A DNA stretch of 64,000 nt from Arachis hypogaea (GCF_003086295.3 NC_092055.1:122985484-123049483); one strand, 5' to 3'; positions 9,797 through 22,862 are shown, counted from the stretch's first letter. The notes: generated by a model from the sequence alone, not told the origin. Program-made: numbers and translations.

Positions 9797-11017
9797 CAAA
9801 ATTTTTTATAATTTACTTCATTTATATAACTTAACAATAATTTTATTTTTTATCTTATTTTACTATCACTTTATTTATCATATTTTTATCAACTTTACTT
9901 ATTAATGACATTAATTATAATAGGAGAATTATAATATACAAATCAATATGTATACAGAGATTCCTTTATTCTTTCTGCGTAAATGCCTGAGAAACACGTG
10001 GTTAAGGAATTAAGCTGTGGAAAAATAACGGGACAGGTTGGTTTTAGAGGGGCTCTTTATGGCTGGCTTGCAACTGGTGTAAGGGCGCCTCACATAACCT
10101 CTGTCCAAACGCAAGGATTGATTGGATTGGATTTCTTCTCCTAAAAAATGGGTTTTCTATAACATTTTATTGTTATTCTTTTCTCCTTGTATAGAGTTAA
10201 AAAAATACAAAAGAGAAACGGTTAAAAAAAATTGCCTATAGAATGAAACTGATACATTACAGTGTCTTTGTTTGATTTGATCAGAGTATTGAGGTGATTT
10301 TTGTTTCTTAATAACAAAAAATACACAATGAAAATAAAAAAAATAGAATACAATGAAATAAAATTTAATATATATAAAATAGAAAAATTAAAAATATACA
10401 TGAATGATGTGAAGCATATTTAATTATTGAAGTAAAATAAAAATTAAGGAGGATCAAGTAAAAAATAAAGTAGGGTTGAAATGATTTAAAGTAAAAGAAA
10501 AAAAGATGAAAAATGAACATATATTATGTCATGTTGTTTTTTTTATCTACCTTTTAAGTTAAATTCGTGAAAAAATATAACAATATAAATAAAAATATTA
10601 TCGAAATTAAAAATAAAGTAGCTTAAAATGATTTAATGAAGTATTTTTTGACTGAATTATTTAGACTTTTTGAAAATAATGCTAAATATTGTTTTATATG
10701 AATTTTTTATATATAAATTAATGAAATAAATATTGTGTTATCAATATGTTTAATTTAAGAAGTATTTATATTTTTTTAGAATTTTACATATTTTATTTAT
10801 AGTTCAAACGAAATAAATATACACAAAATTTGGATTATTAATTTTACTTCTACAAAAGATGGGTGGTTAGTTAGGAAAGAAAATAATTAATTAAAAATTT
10901 TAAAGTTATAAAAATTTATATTTAAATTGAATTTTATGAGTACAATTAAATAGCCAAGCATTGTTACTGCTATCTTATATTAGTCTAACAAAAATATGAT
11001 AGTAGTTAGAGGAAGGG
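9797..11017. other. AT-rich intergenic sequence
   Basis: No supportable gene. A less AT-rich patch at about 9990-10140 has no reading frame. Before the gypsy insertion this sequence was continuous with bases 1-387. Confidence 0.6.
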
Positions 11018-12030
11018 TTAATTACAATTGTGAACCCTATGCTTTAGGTGAAAAATGTTTTTGATTGCCAATTTTTTGTTGCATACAAAATCATACCTAA
11101 CGTTGAACGTAGTTTTATAATCGTGTTTTGGACAATTATACCTTCACTCAAATATCATTATCTCCGTCGTCGTTGCCTTCAGTCGCGCCTCGCAGCACGT
11201 TGCACTCGCGACGGATTGCGCTGTAGCCTTGCTGCGAGTCGCCGTCTTCTCGCAAGTCGCAACGACATGTCTGGCCCGTTGAACTCAGGTTCATTGTCGT
11301 TGTCGGGGTGGTGGTGGTGGTTGTTGTGTTCCTCGCGTCCTTCGGCAATATCTCTTCTTTAGACAGTACATTCAAAACAAACCACAAGATAGTAGTGTAA
11401 CCTTTCAAGAACGTCAGCTATGAACGAAAATTGGAAAAAATTGCATGGTTGTTTTCTTCCTTCTGACTTGTGTGTGAAATTTACAATAAATATTTTTAGA
11501 GGGATCAAAACCTTTAGCTCAATGGAAGGGCGGTCACAAGCAATTCATCTAAGTTTCGTTCATTGTTCTTGGTAATTAGGGTTACGAATTTTCGGTCTCT
11601 TGCAATTGAAGATGAATTTGGGGGTTATTGGTTATTGTAATTGGATATGAGTTTTGCTAATGGAAGAAGAAGAATTTTAGTTCTAAACTGTGTTGATGGT
11701 TTTGAATTTTGACGATGATGATTTTCTTGTTTCTTGTTAGGGACAATGGTTTAGGTGATGAATTGTTGTTTTGGTGTTGATCTATGTATAGCTGTTTATG
11801 TAGGTTAGATTTTTTTGTCTGATACATGAACAGATGGTGATGAGATGATAGTCGATGGGGCGATGCAGATGGTGATGGAATGGGGGGTGGGGTGGTGGGG
11901 GGTTTTGGTGAGAAAAAAGAGAGGGGCATTTTTGTCACCTAAAGTATTAATCTTTTGAAAAATGACAATTTTAAAACTACCTTGAACTTTAGAGACAATT
12001 CTGTATGTGAGAAAAGGTCAGGGATGAAAA
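11018..12030. mobile_element. Possible degenerate non-autonomous DNA transposon
   Basis: Both ends carry related sequence in opposite orientation: CTTTAGGTGAAAAATG near 11042 and, on the other strand, CTTTAGGTGACAAAAATG near 11940. Further subterminal similarity (AGTTTTATAATCG against AGTTTTAAAATTG) supports this. The GC-rich interior (11160-11360, 11860-11935) with no intact ORF fits a MULE-like non-autonomous element. No target duplication was found, so ends and class are uncertain. Confidence 0.35.
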
Positions 12031-13619
12031 ATAATAAAAGTTGACATAAACATTATATAAAAAATTAATATCAAATATAATAAAATTTGGCGATGAAATA
12101 TAATAAAAATTGATATTAAAATAATATCAAATATATTATATCCTCTTAAAAAATTAATATTATATAGATACTACTAATTTAGTTACTATAAACATAAACT
12201 ATTAACTTATAAAAAAGTTGACATTGTTAAGTAACTCCTCTACTTTCGATACTATTTGCAATAATTTTTAATCTTTCTTTAGATGAACTTCTATTTTTTC
12301 AAATAATAAATTTTTTATGATTCTTTAAAGTTTTGATTAATTTTTTAAGGATTTAGGATTTAGAATTTTTTAATATCTTTAAAAAATTAATTTGTTTATT
12401 TTTAAGTTATAAATTTGAAATTAAAAAATTTAAAAAATTAATAAATAATAAATTATCAATAAATAAAAACAAAAATATTATAAGTTATTTTAATTTTTTA
12501 ATTTAAAATAATTAAATTTAAACTAATTTAGATATAATACTAAAATTATTACGTTGTTATTATATGTAACAATTATGGTAAAAATTTATAAATATTTGTA
12601 ATTTATTTTATTTTTATTTTATTTAATTTGAAGCAAATATAAAAATTTATATTTAAAATATTTTTTCGCATAATTTTAATGGCTAAAAAATTTTTTATTA
12701 TTTCCTGCTCTAAAACAAATAATATTTTCTGCCTTTTAACAATTAATTCCAATTTTTCACAATTAAAAAGTCCATGAATATTCGATCCAAACAAAAAGTC
12801 CACCTAGCCATACTACCTTAACGGATAGTAATAAGTAATAACACTAATTGGCTCCACAAGCTGATGCTCCTGTTGGGTCGTTGAGTGAGGTGCTCCTCTA
12901 AAAAAGATAGCTACACACGTGTCATTTTAAGGTGAATTTAAGAGGAATATCTGTAAATCTGTATGAATTTACATCTTTATTATAGAGCGACCCTTTATTT
13001 TATTATTATTATTATTGAACTATTTTTCATAGTATACATGATACTGCATTAATATTTATATTTAAGTAATTTAAATAATACTAACGGTCTTTTTCAATTA
13101 AGCTCTTATTCAATATAATTCAATTTTTAAATCTTATTAACAAACTACTTTTATAAATACTACACAAAAACTTCTCTACTCAATAACTCTCATTCATTAA
13201 ACTAATAGTAAGTAAACTAATAATAAGTAAACTAAAATTATCAAAATTTTTCAGGTCAATTTTATAAATTTTATACAAATTTAGTTATTTTAGTTAATAA
13301 TTATATATTTCTTTAGAAAGGAATTTTATTCTAGTACTTGAATAAAATAAAAATTATTTTTAAATAAAAAAATATGCAAAAAAAAATTATGTTGACATTG
13401 AATTTTAATTAATTAAATTTAAAAATTATTATTAAAACGTTTTTTGTTTGACTCAAATTTTTATATGTTAAAGAAATTTATTTAATTTTTTATTTGATTT
13501 ATTTTACCATTTCTCGTCTCAATTAATTCCAAACTCTTTTCTTCATTATATATGTACCAACTAGTAGTTTGGTCATTATTCTTTCCATCATTTTAGTCTT
13601 CACTCCAGGGATCTTTAGT
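12031..13619. other. AT-rich intergenic sequence with dispersed repeat
   Basis: No gene seen. A segment at about 12540-12690 (GAAGCAAATATAAAAATTTA, then CATAATTTTAATGG) recurs at about 47020-47090 and 47705-47770. It is therefore a dispersed AT-rich repeat, probably a transposon remnant. Confidence 0.5.
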
Positions 13620-13975
13620 ATTCCAGTACATACATTTTATTATTAAAGACAGTTAGTGTATTATAATAGAGATTTCATATGGGACAAATAATTTTTTCAA
13701 TTGCTAAATGATTATGTGTTGGTTTTACATTATGATGATCACATGACACGCAGCAAGTTGTTGCAAACAAAATATGGACTTTGCCAATATTAATAAAAGG
13801 CGAGAATATTGAAGTTTACTGTTATTAATTGTTATGATCCCAAGTTCATATTGGGACAGATGATGACAAAAAATTATTCGATATTTTATTAACATGATCA
13901 TAATATGTGCGTGTTATTAATTGCATGTGTTACTATTATATTAACCTTGTTCAGAGAGAATTCTAAAGAAAAAAT
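13620..13975 (+). repeat. Repeat R, copy 1 (about 350 bp)
   Basis: Contains GGGACAAATAATTTTTTCAA, GATTATGTGTTGGTTTTA and ACTTTGCCAATATTA. The same series occurs at 16895-17240 and, truncated, at 46190-46413. No coding potential. It ends just before a TATA-like motif and a small ORF. Confidence 0.75.
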
Positions 13976-14268
13976 CAACTAAAATTTTTTTATATATACC
14001 CGCATCTCCTTCATTCTTCCCAATCAAATTTACTGCAATTCTCTCTACGGTAATCTTCGTTAACTGAATTGTTTTCTTTTTTTAATTTATTTATTTATTA
14101 TTGTTACCTATATTATTTTTTTTATCAATAATAAATATAACTTTATTTGTTATAATTTTATTTAGTAGAAGTACATAAAGAATATATAATATATAAAATA
14201 TAATAATTTATTCTCTTTAATAGTAAAAATAACTTATTTTTCTTTCTTCCTTTCTTAATCGTTATTGA

Positions 14269-14508
14269 TTGATTGATTTATTTATTCAGATAAGCATCGT
14301 GTTACCAAAATTAAAGGTAATTTTCTCGGATAGAAAGGAGTTGAAATTTGTTATTAGCCTAGGTACCACTGCGGAGGACGTCATCAACTGGGCTTGTGGA
14401 ACACGCCGCATTGGGGATGGGAATGCACTTTTTTCGACAACGTTGGTAGACGAGGAGAATGTACCTGCTGAACCTCCTGAACTAGTGGACGAGGACGATG
14501 TACTATAA
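14269..14508 (+). CDS. Small hypothetical protein
   Basis: A 79-codon ORF whose C-terminal 65 residues have ordinary coding composition, are acidic at the end (ELVDEDDVL) and include EDVINWACGTRRIGDG. I do not recognise the family. The context is gene-like: a TATA motif (TATATATACC, 13991) and a plausible 5' leader ending CTCTCTACG at a GTAATC donor, with an acceptor (TTATTCAG) at 14289 that would join in frame. If spliced there, no ATG remains upstream, so the start codon is uncertain and the protein may be a truncated remnant. The upstream region is the repeat that also occurs twice elsewhere. Confidence 0.35.
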   Translation: MIDLFIQISIVLPKLKVIFSDRKELKFVISLGTTAEDVINWACGTRRIGDGNALFSTTLVDEENVPAEPPELVDEDDVL

Positions 14509-15553
14509 GAACGACTACATCTAAGATCTCTCTAGTCTCAACTATATTAGTATTTTTTTTTGTGATAAAGGGTCAAGGGACCCAAGAAACATCTCTATTA
14601 TATCAGTTTATAAGCAAAATATTTAATGGATTTGTCAAAGAGATCTATTAGATGGAGTTACCTAAATTATCTATAAAATAATTCTTAACCTTGTGATATA
14701 TTTATTTGTGAGCAATAATATTTATTATATTTCTAAAATAAATTCAAAGAGACTAATCTACAGTATCTAATATTTTTATTTATATCCATATGAGAAAACA
14801 AATCCCAGTCACTAATATAAAAATTTTTATATTTATATTTAATAAAACAGAAAGAGTACATAAAGAATACGCAAAAATAATAAAATTGTGAAAGAATAAG
14901 AAAAGAAAAGAAAAAATGAATAAATTTTATTGATTGTTGATTGATTGAAATTGTAGACTATGAAAGTAAAACTAAATATATATAGAACATTGGCCTATAA
15001 AAGGTAAAAGCAAATAAAGATAAGATAAAGATAAGATAATAATAAAGACTAAAATTATAACTGAATTTGTTTATTATGTTGGACTGAATTTATGGGCCGT
15101 GAGACTTCTTTATTGTTGTTATGGGCTAAGATGAAAAAGTAATTTAATAATATTCATATCCAATATATATATTTGGGGACTCTTGTGTTTGTATTATTTT
15201 TTTGTTAATTATTATATATATATATTTTTCTATATTTAAAATTTTAATTTTTTTTAATTTGTCCCTTTGTGTACAACATAAATAGTTTTCATTTATTCTC
15301 TTGAAAATGCTATTTATTTTTGTTTAGGAAGAATTATTTTGTGCCTACAAAATTTTTGTCTAAAAATAGAGATAGAATGTGAAATAGAACTCAGCTCTTT
15401 ATTTTTGAATGGAAAAACTACTATTTGTACCCACAAAAGTACCCATTAAACAAGAAAACTAACGTTATAGCCATGAAAGATGGGTTCCGTAATTTTTCGT
15501 TGACTTTTTAATAAAATTTCCAAATTACTCCTTCTATCTTCTTCCCCAAATTT

Positions 15554-15558
<5 letters not shown>

Positions 15559-15636
<78 letters not shown>
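15559..15636 (+). repeat. (CT)n microsatellite
   Basis: About 39 uninterrupted CT units just inside the left end of the Pack-MULE, in what would be the captured gene's promoter or 5' leader. Long CT tracts are common in plant 5' leaders. Confidence 0.95.
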
Positions 15637-15637
<1 letters not shown>

Positions 15638-15724
15638 AAATGCTTCAGCGCACTCTAACCAAACTTCGGAGTTTCGTTTTACATCACTAAACGTGGTTTC
15701 AATTTCTTGCTAGGGTTCCCAAAA

Positions 15725-15994
15725 ATGGAGGTGAAACTCACCGAATCGGTGATTACGAAGATGTGCGAGAATTCCAGTTCAGCTGAGGATCTGAAGCCGA
15801 TTTTGCAAGTAATGGACTTCAAACTTGTGCAATCGCAACAGAACAATACCGAGAGATTCCGTTTGGTTCTCTCTTATGGCTCAGAAAAGCATGCTCGCTA
15901 TGCAGAAGAACGATTTGATCCATTCTGACAAGTTGCAGAGAGGTTCTATCATCGTTCTCAATCAGTACACATGCAGCCTTGTCCAGGGCCGATC
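15725..15994 (+). pseudogene. Captured RPA1 (replication protein A 70 kDa) N-terminal fragment
   Basis: The reading frame from ATG 15725 begins MEVKLTESVITKMCENSS, and NTERFRLVLSYGSE follows. The frame then shifts near 15880 and the RPA70 N-terminal pattern continues in a second frame as LIHSDKLQRGSIIVLNQYT. RPA70 is the large subunit of the eukaryotic single-strand DNA-binding complex; its N-terminal OB fold binds partner proteins. The fragment ends at a normal GTATGT donor at 15995, so a genomic piece with its intron was captured. Only about the first 90 codons of a roughly 600-residue protein are present, and the frameshift makes it non-functional. Family recognition is from memory but strong. 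Confidence 0.75.
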
Positions 15995-16894
15995 GTATGT
16001 GTTGTTTCTCCCTTTTTCTCTTTGTGTCTTAGCTATCAATTTTATCTTTTTAGATTTGGAGTCAACGGAAAGGTGATGGTGTTGCTTTGGATTGAGAAGA
16101 TTTTCTGGGGGTGGTGGTTTGTTAAAGGTGGTTCTTTATTGTGTTGTTCTCTTATCTTCTGGTGTGTTTGACAGCTTTAATATCTATTCTTGTTTATTCA
16201 AGTTTTGATGAAGTTCAATGTTCTGTCCTCCGGGTTTCCAAATTTGTGTTGTCTTTGAAATCTCATGAATTTTAATGCTTCAGAAAATGGGATCTTTGGA
16301 AGGAGGATGACTGGGAATTGTGTGATAGCTGAAGAATTAAATGAAAGGAAATTAATTTTATATTCTTCATGCCTGGTGGCTGGCAGCAGCAGAGGAGGAA
16401 GACGAGGGGTGAGGGTTGTGAAATTTAGAATTTGGAGAAGAAGATAAAAGGGGTAATTTAGAAATTTTATTAAAAAGTCAACAAAAAATCACGGTTTGGA
16501 TACTATTGTCACACGGAACCCATCTTTCATGGGTACAACATTAGTTTTCTTGTTTGATGGGTACTTTTGTCAGCGTTCGCAAAATTCATGGGATATTTTA
16601 AATAAACAAAAATGGAATGAAATAAAGAAAAATTAAATAAAGGAGTACTTGTGATATTTAAAAAAATAAAAGAGAGAATTATGATGCCTTGAAGAAGGAA
16701 ATTAAATGAAAAATGTCTTCAAATGGCATATAAAGTTATTACATCGTACATACAAAAATTACTAGTTCTAAATAAAACTCAAAAAAAATTAACTTCTATA
16801 TTTTTTAAATATAAAATTAGTGCATGTTTCGGTGTATCTATAAATTTATTTTTAGTCAAATTCGCAGGTAACACGCATTTTATGATTGAAAACG

Positions 16895-17240
16895 GTTGTA
16901 TTAGGATAGAGATTTCGTATGGGACAAATAATTTTTTCAATTGTTAAATGATTATGTGTTGGTTTTACATTATGATGATCTCATGATAGCTGCAGGTTGT
17001 TACAAAGACAAAATGAAATTAAAGTCGTTCGGTTAGAAATAAAGGAAAATATGGACTTTGCCAATATTAGTAAAAGGGGAGAATATTGAGATTTACTATT
17101 GTTATTTGTTATAATCTCAAGTTCATATTGGGACAGATGATGACAAAGAATTATTCGATATTTCATTAACATGATCATGACATATGTGTGTTATTAGCTG
17201 CATGTGTTACCATTATTAACCTTGTTCAGAAGAGAATTCT
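16895..17240 (+). repeat. Repeat R, copy 2
   Basis: Second copy of the 13620-13975 repeat. It has a short extra segment (about 17000-17045) and substitutions. It lies at the join between the two parts of segmental duplication copy 1. Confidence 0.75.
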
Positions 17241-18641
17241 GATCTATAGGCTAAGAGCCATGCATAGTCGTGTTGGTAAATTTCCGCATTTATATGCATG
17301 GCCATGGGAGTTAGGACCTCCTTTATTGCTAACAATCCTATTTAAGGATATATTAGATAATATATAAAATAATATAAAATTTGAATGTTTATTTAACTAC
17401 GCAAAAGAATATTTGTAAAGGAATGAAAATGACGTATTGTATTAGCGGGAATTTTGAACTTAAGGATAATAATAGGAAGTTATAAAAATGAGACAATGTA
17501 AGAATACAAGTTGAATTGAGTTAATCGGATATCATTTTTCTAAAAAATAAGAAGGTAATTTTATTAAAAAAATATTATAGATCATGGACTATCAATGGAG
17601 CTTTGTAAACATGGAATATTTTCGACTCTTTTTATTTTTATTATCTTTAAAAACCTGCATGTTTACTATGTTTTTAAAAGCTCATGTATACCAAAATTTA
17701 AATTCTTTTAATATGAAACTCTAATTTTTAATATATTTATTTAAAATAAATTAGTAAAAACAATATACCGAACATATTAATATTGATACATATATTTATG
17801 TTGTATTTTCTAATTTTAATATCACAAAAAAATAAATGAATTCTATTGTAATTTAATTTTTGTTATATGTTTTGTAACCATATTTAGATAGGAGTTGTTA
17901 TAGGAATTAAAGTATTTTTCATACGATAACAGATGTAACAACTAAAAATAAAACAAGTATAAAATAGATAGAATATTATGCTTCTTAGACTTTAATTGTA
18001 AGGTGCAATGATATTTAAAATTTGGCATGCCAATTACTCAATTAACAAATAAAAATCAAACTTTATTATAATTTTAAGATGGTATGAATTCAATTCATTA
18101 TTAGGTGAAATAGTGAGAATTTTGTGTCCAAGGCAACAAGGCAAAACATCTTGATCATAAGTTCATAACTAAATTTATCATTTAAGTTGTCCAACACTCC
18201 AACCTATAGACACTAGTAGCATACTTGAGAGATTAGGACATGGTGAAAATCCACATACAATATTAGAAAATAATTTAGTCAAACTATTTACTGATTTTTT
18301 GCTATCAACTTCATATGAATAACACAAGTAATGCCTCTGAATCCATAAAATAAATAATATCACAAGTGAACATAGATATACGGCTCACATATTACATATG
18401 TATAAAGAACAAGGCATACGGCTCACAAGCAATGTTTTCTAACATATTGAAAACAAATCTTGATTTATGGACACTAAATATACATATTATATACAATGCA
18501 ACTTCATATATGTTTTTTTACTGTACAAGAAACTACATCTTCATTTGCGAAACTATATTTTCACCCTAAAAGGGCATAGAGATCAGGACCTTCATTAACC
18601 AAAGGGGTATTATCAAATCTTTCTTTGCATACAAAAGGGCC

Positions 18642-19148
18642 TCATGAGATGGCAACAACTATATGTGTCTCTGAGAAATATATATGCATCAACTTATTGG
18701 TGACTTTATAGAAAAGTGGTAGGTTCAAGATCTCACCAATTTCTACCTGCTTATAAGAAGGAACACCAAGAGGGAGAAAAAACCTTGTATTTTTTGTTGC
18801 ATTAGCAAGCTTGTCCTCCCTTTTACTTCTAGAGATAGAACTATTCAGGCAGGTTTCTGCTCTCTCAGACTCAAATGCGACTGATTGGACTACTTCATTT
18901 GATGAATTAAGTAAAATAACAGAGTAAGGAAGGATGAGTCGAACCTGCTGAAGTATCGCCTCTTTGGTGGTACTGCTATTCAAGGATGGGTGTGATGAAT
19001 CATTTTCATAAGGAGATTGATCATTTAGTAAATACCTATGTACAATCATCTGAAAGAAAATACTAGAGACAGTCGAAATAGCCGCCAAAAGAAACAATCT
19101 TCGCCAGTCGATTTTGTGGCCAAAGAAACGCCATGATAACTCCCTCAT
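18642..19148 (-). pseudogene. GT47 exostosin-like glycosyltransferase, first-exon fragment (copy 1)
   Basis: The 168-codon frame starts MRELSWRFFGHKIDWRRLFL, a short cytoplasmic tail followed by a hydrophobic signal anchor (about residues 16-36). This matches the start of plant GT47 exostosin-family transferases, Golgi type II membrane proteins that build cell-wall glycans. A Ser/Asn-rich stem follows. A GTGAG donor at about 18739 (after QVEIG) is the probable exon end; beyond it the frame reads into intron. No catalytic exostosin domain is found downstream on this strand, so only the first exon is present. The relative at 56530-57000 is in the other duplication copy. Family assignment from the N-terminus alone is moderate. 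Confidence 0.5.
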
Positions 19149-19855
19149 CAGGATAAAAGCAGATTGTCGGAGGCCCCCTTACATCTCATTATACAACATA
19201 TTAGAACTGAACCATTCAAATATCCAAACAAATGCTACAGATCATAAAAGCTAAGCATGCCATTTCATACATCTCTGTAGTCTTAAATGGCACAAGGACA
19301 ATTCGGATACCGCAGTTCGTCTGTGGGTGTATGACTGCACCAACACAAAGACACTCTGGAGCTCGACCTAGCCAAAATCCTGCACTTATTTTAATTAAAC
19401 AATTTTTTCTTGAAAAATGGATGAGGTTAGTATTGGTTAACACAATAAATTTAAAATGTATTAAAAAGGAGATTATTTACAAGTCATAACGGAGGAGAAT
19501 GTTTATTTTACAATTATGAAGGAAGAAAGTGTCATTTTAAAATTTTTCAAAAGAAAGGAGTGTAAATTTTTCTTAATTTTTTTAATGTATGAATGACGTG
19601 AATCTTGAGAAAATTCCATAAATAATTATAAAAATCGCTGTTACTCATTTAACAAATGATTTACTTTATTCATTTTCAACTTGTGGTTCTGTTTTGTTGA
19701 TTTGTCTTTGTATTTGTTCTTTTTTAATTTATCTTGTATTGTTAGACCTAAGAAATATATGTGTGGGTTCGGGAAAGTCTAGAATCGTATTATCTTATTT
19801 AACGAAGTCGTTGTGGAGTATAAGTAAATCAAAAAACCCTCTCCAATACGCTATG

Positions 19856-20284
19856 TTACATATCATAGTAAATCTTCAACTTTGCCTTACAGTTCGTGCG
19901 ACTCTCCAACCTCTCCTCCCTTACTCGCTCAGGACGGTCATAGTGCTTAGGATGTCTTGTACCTTGTCGATGGCAGAAAAAGTCTCTCCTAATCAACACC
20001 CCATTCACACGAGCTACATCTCCTTTTCGAACTCCAAAACCCCTTAATTTAGCGAACTCCTTGTAGGCAACATAAGCATCCTCCTTCGTTGCAAACTCTT
20101 TTCCCAAGAAGTCTTGCGCACCGACTGGACGACTGAGACCACCCTCTGCCACGTCATCTGTACCAGCCGACCTGTTACCATCGACGGCACCCCCTACACT
20201 ATTTTCCCCGGATTCATGGCCCTCATGGCACTTGAGGCCTTCGTCATCGTCCCATTTATCATCACTCGAGGTCTTCACACTCAC
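19856..20284 (-). pseudogene. FAR1-type DNA-binding domain exon (copy 1)
   Basis: The frame encodes an acidic leader and then a FAR1 DNA-binding domain: FATKEDAYVAYKEFAKLRGF, then FFCHRQGTRHPK and NCKAKLKIYYD. This is the N-terminal zinc-binding part of FAR1/FHY3-related proteins, which descend from Mutator-like transposases. No transposase or SWIM domain follows. The frame has no ATG (its first codon is GTG), so it would have to be an internal exon; an AG at 20288 could be the acceptor. It ends at TAA after IYYDM, where the sister copy has CAA (Gln), so copy 1 has gained a stop. Confidence 0.65.
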
Positions 20285-21959
20285 TGTTGAACATGCACTT
20301 GAAATCCATTAGCAACAAGTGTGCAATCTTCTAGCCTGATTACATACAAAATAGATAAATATAACTCATAATCGCGCCGTTGATACAGTCAAAACATCAA
20401 CCACAACTATCCCAAAGAGACTATATCTTACTCCACAAATAAGGCATAACCTGCATTATAACTGTTTAAACATAAAGTGACTAAACAAAATATAATTCTT
20501 TTAATCGAAGACCCTTAACATTCCTAAACTACAAGAACCCAACCTGAGTATCTATCCTGAACTGAGCAAACAATTTCTTCACCCCTGCACGAAAATCTCA
20601 GCTACTCCAACTTCAATGTGAAAATCATACAACACCCACCCCGACAGCAACAATCCATGTACACATTCCTAACCATATCTCCTGATCCCTACAAAAATGC
20701 ACATGAATCCCACCACCCATGGAACGATATAAACCCTCAAGTTCGGACAACTACATGACTCCATGAACGAATCCCATCAAGCAATGACTAAAAGTGGCAA
20801 ACACCACTGCATCATTATAAAAAAAAATAGATTATACCACTACTGAAGTTATAATCATATAATTAAAACATATTATATGGCTTTTGAATTCATAAAGACA
20901 TTCACCAGAAACAAAAACAAAAAATACAGAGTTAACCAAACTAACAACAAATATTCGCTCATCTTGTCTTCTACTTAACTGCTTTAGTTTAATTCATCTA
21001 TTTCTTCGTAGAATGAAAAATTAGATTGAATAAAGTATTTCTTTCCTTGACAAAGCTCACCAACTTTAGCGCATCTTCATGAAGTTAAAAAAAATTAAGA
21101 ACCTACAGAGCACCATAAGTTCAACAAGCTTCCCAGCAGAATTGTAGACAACAGGGTAAAAACCCTTTCCACATTTTATCGGCAAGAATTAAAAAATAAA
21201 AAAACAACAACGGGGTCTTATAATATAAAAAACATATGAAGATCTAATTATAAATCATTTATGACCTGCTTTACATGATATATTTGTGGCATGTCTGCTA
21301 CGAAACAAAAAATTGAAATTACCATGTCTATGTCTCTAGTATCTATGAAGGTGCCCATGCTTAGTAGAGTGCTACAAGTCCTCAATTTTACAAGAGCTCC
21401 AATATTTAGACGCAAACATGAAAAGGACATTACATTTTGAAAAAAAAAACTACTTTACAATATGACTACATCGAATTAGCAGTTTAACTCAATCTCCATG
21501 GAGAAAATCTGAGCCATCAAAGTTCTTACGAAAACATGAAAATCACCTATGGGTCAGTAACAGGAAGTGCCTTCTTAACAGCCATGTATTCATTATCATG
21601 CCTAGCTTATTAGTAGTATCTGTAGCAATAACAATTTTCCAAACCCACAATATATTGAACTTACTAATTTTTAACTAAAACATATGTCTAAGGAATCTAA
21701 CAATTTGTTCATATAGGAGTTTGTGAAAGAAGAAGAATGATCTAATGTGACTCAGTCTTTAACTAACTACCCAAGCTCCAATCAGACTAAAATCATGGAT
21801 TCCTAATCCTATATCCACAACATCAGCAGCATTTCAAATTTTCCCCTTCAAGCCAATACCAGTAACTAGAACTTCACAATACACGTTTCAAATGCAATAC
21901 ATATACTCGATCTAACCTGAACACGTTTCGAAGCCAACACTCAAAGCAGATCATTCAGT

Positions 21960-22240
21960 GGGCAGAGCAGCTCATACCTTCGACTGACAAGCACGGCGGA
22001 GGACGAGCAGCACGATTGACTGTGGGACATGCGCACCTGACCAACATGATGTCTGTGAGCACCACCGCTACCTGGCTATGAAGCATGAGCTGGAGATTGG
22101 CATCCGTGGAGAAGTCATTGATCAGGAAGGAGCACCCGAAACAGACGCATTTGCCAATTGTCGGAGACAGTGAGAGTCATGAGACCCGCGGCGGCGGTCT
22201 TCGTTAACGCTGATAGGGTTCCTTTTGATGAAAGGAGAAA
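21960..22240 (-). other. GC-richer 5' leader-like segment
   Basis: A GC-richer patch in AT-rich DNA. Read on the minus strand it runs to a good donor (CGAAG then GTATGAG, near 21980). It could be the first untranslated exon of the transcription unit holding the FAR1 and GT47 exons. It is preserved in the other copy (about 59830-60065). No long ORF. Confidence 0.35.
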
Positions 22241-22862
22241 ACTGGCCCAGAGAACCAACTTCTTGGGTTACAGCCACTCTTTTTTAGGATCAAACTAAAA
22301 GGCCCAACTATGGCACAAACAGAACTCTCTACAACGAAATCCTGTTCTGAATTAACCTATCCAACCGGCTCGCCCAATCCTCCAATGAGCCTCGCCAGTT
22401 TCCTCACAGCTAGCTACTTCCCGCCAGAGAGAAACACCACGTGTCCACAGGAGATGCAATAAAAACAAAAATCTGTAAATCTGTACAAAGATACATCTGA
22501 ACACTAGATGGACCATTATAATATCATATTCCTTACTATTAGACATTCTTGTAATCAATACTTAATATTTACTTTTATAATTTGATTTTTATATTTAAGA
22601 ATACAATAAAACTAATAATAATTATAAAGAACGGTAATGATAATTTGTATTAAATGAGTTAATTGTAATTGATTTTTTATTTATGTTAAGTCATTTATCA
22701 TCATTCAATGGAGATACAAAACCTGAAAGCTATCCTAATATGATTTTGTTTCCGTTAATTCAATTATTTTCATTCAAAATTCACAATTCTAATACCATTG
22801 CAAACACAATTAGGATAGGCCAAAGAATTTTACAAGAAATCGTCTTTATCATTGTAAATAGT

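Larger units (their letters stand above)
15411..16592. mobile_element. Pack-MULE carrying an RPA1 gene fragment
   Basis: Imperfect terminal inverted repeats of about 130-150 bp bound this 1.2-kb segment. On the left ACAAAAGTACCCATTAAACA is followed by ATGAAAGATGGGTTCCGT; on the right the same two words occur on the other strand. The paralogous copy near 45840 lacks the element, showing an empty or altered site. The likely target duplication is imperfect (TATTTTTGAAT against TATTTTAAAT), so exact ends may be off by several bases. It encodes no transposase; inside is the 5' part of a host gene including leader and intron sequence. Confidence 0.8.

Noticed and set aside
19216..19443. 75-codon minus-strand ORF kept in both duplication copies (57068-57295)
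   Set aside because: Conservation is explained by the recent duplication. No recognised domain; it overlaps an equally open plus-strand frame. It could be an exon piece but I cannot support it.
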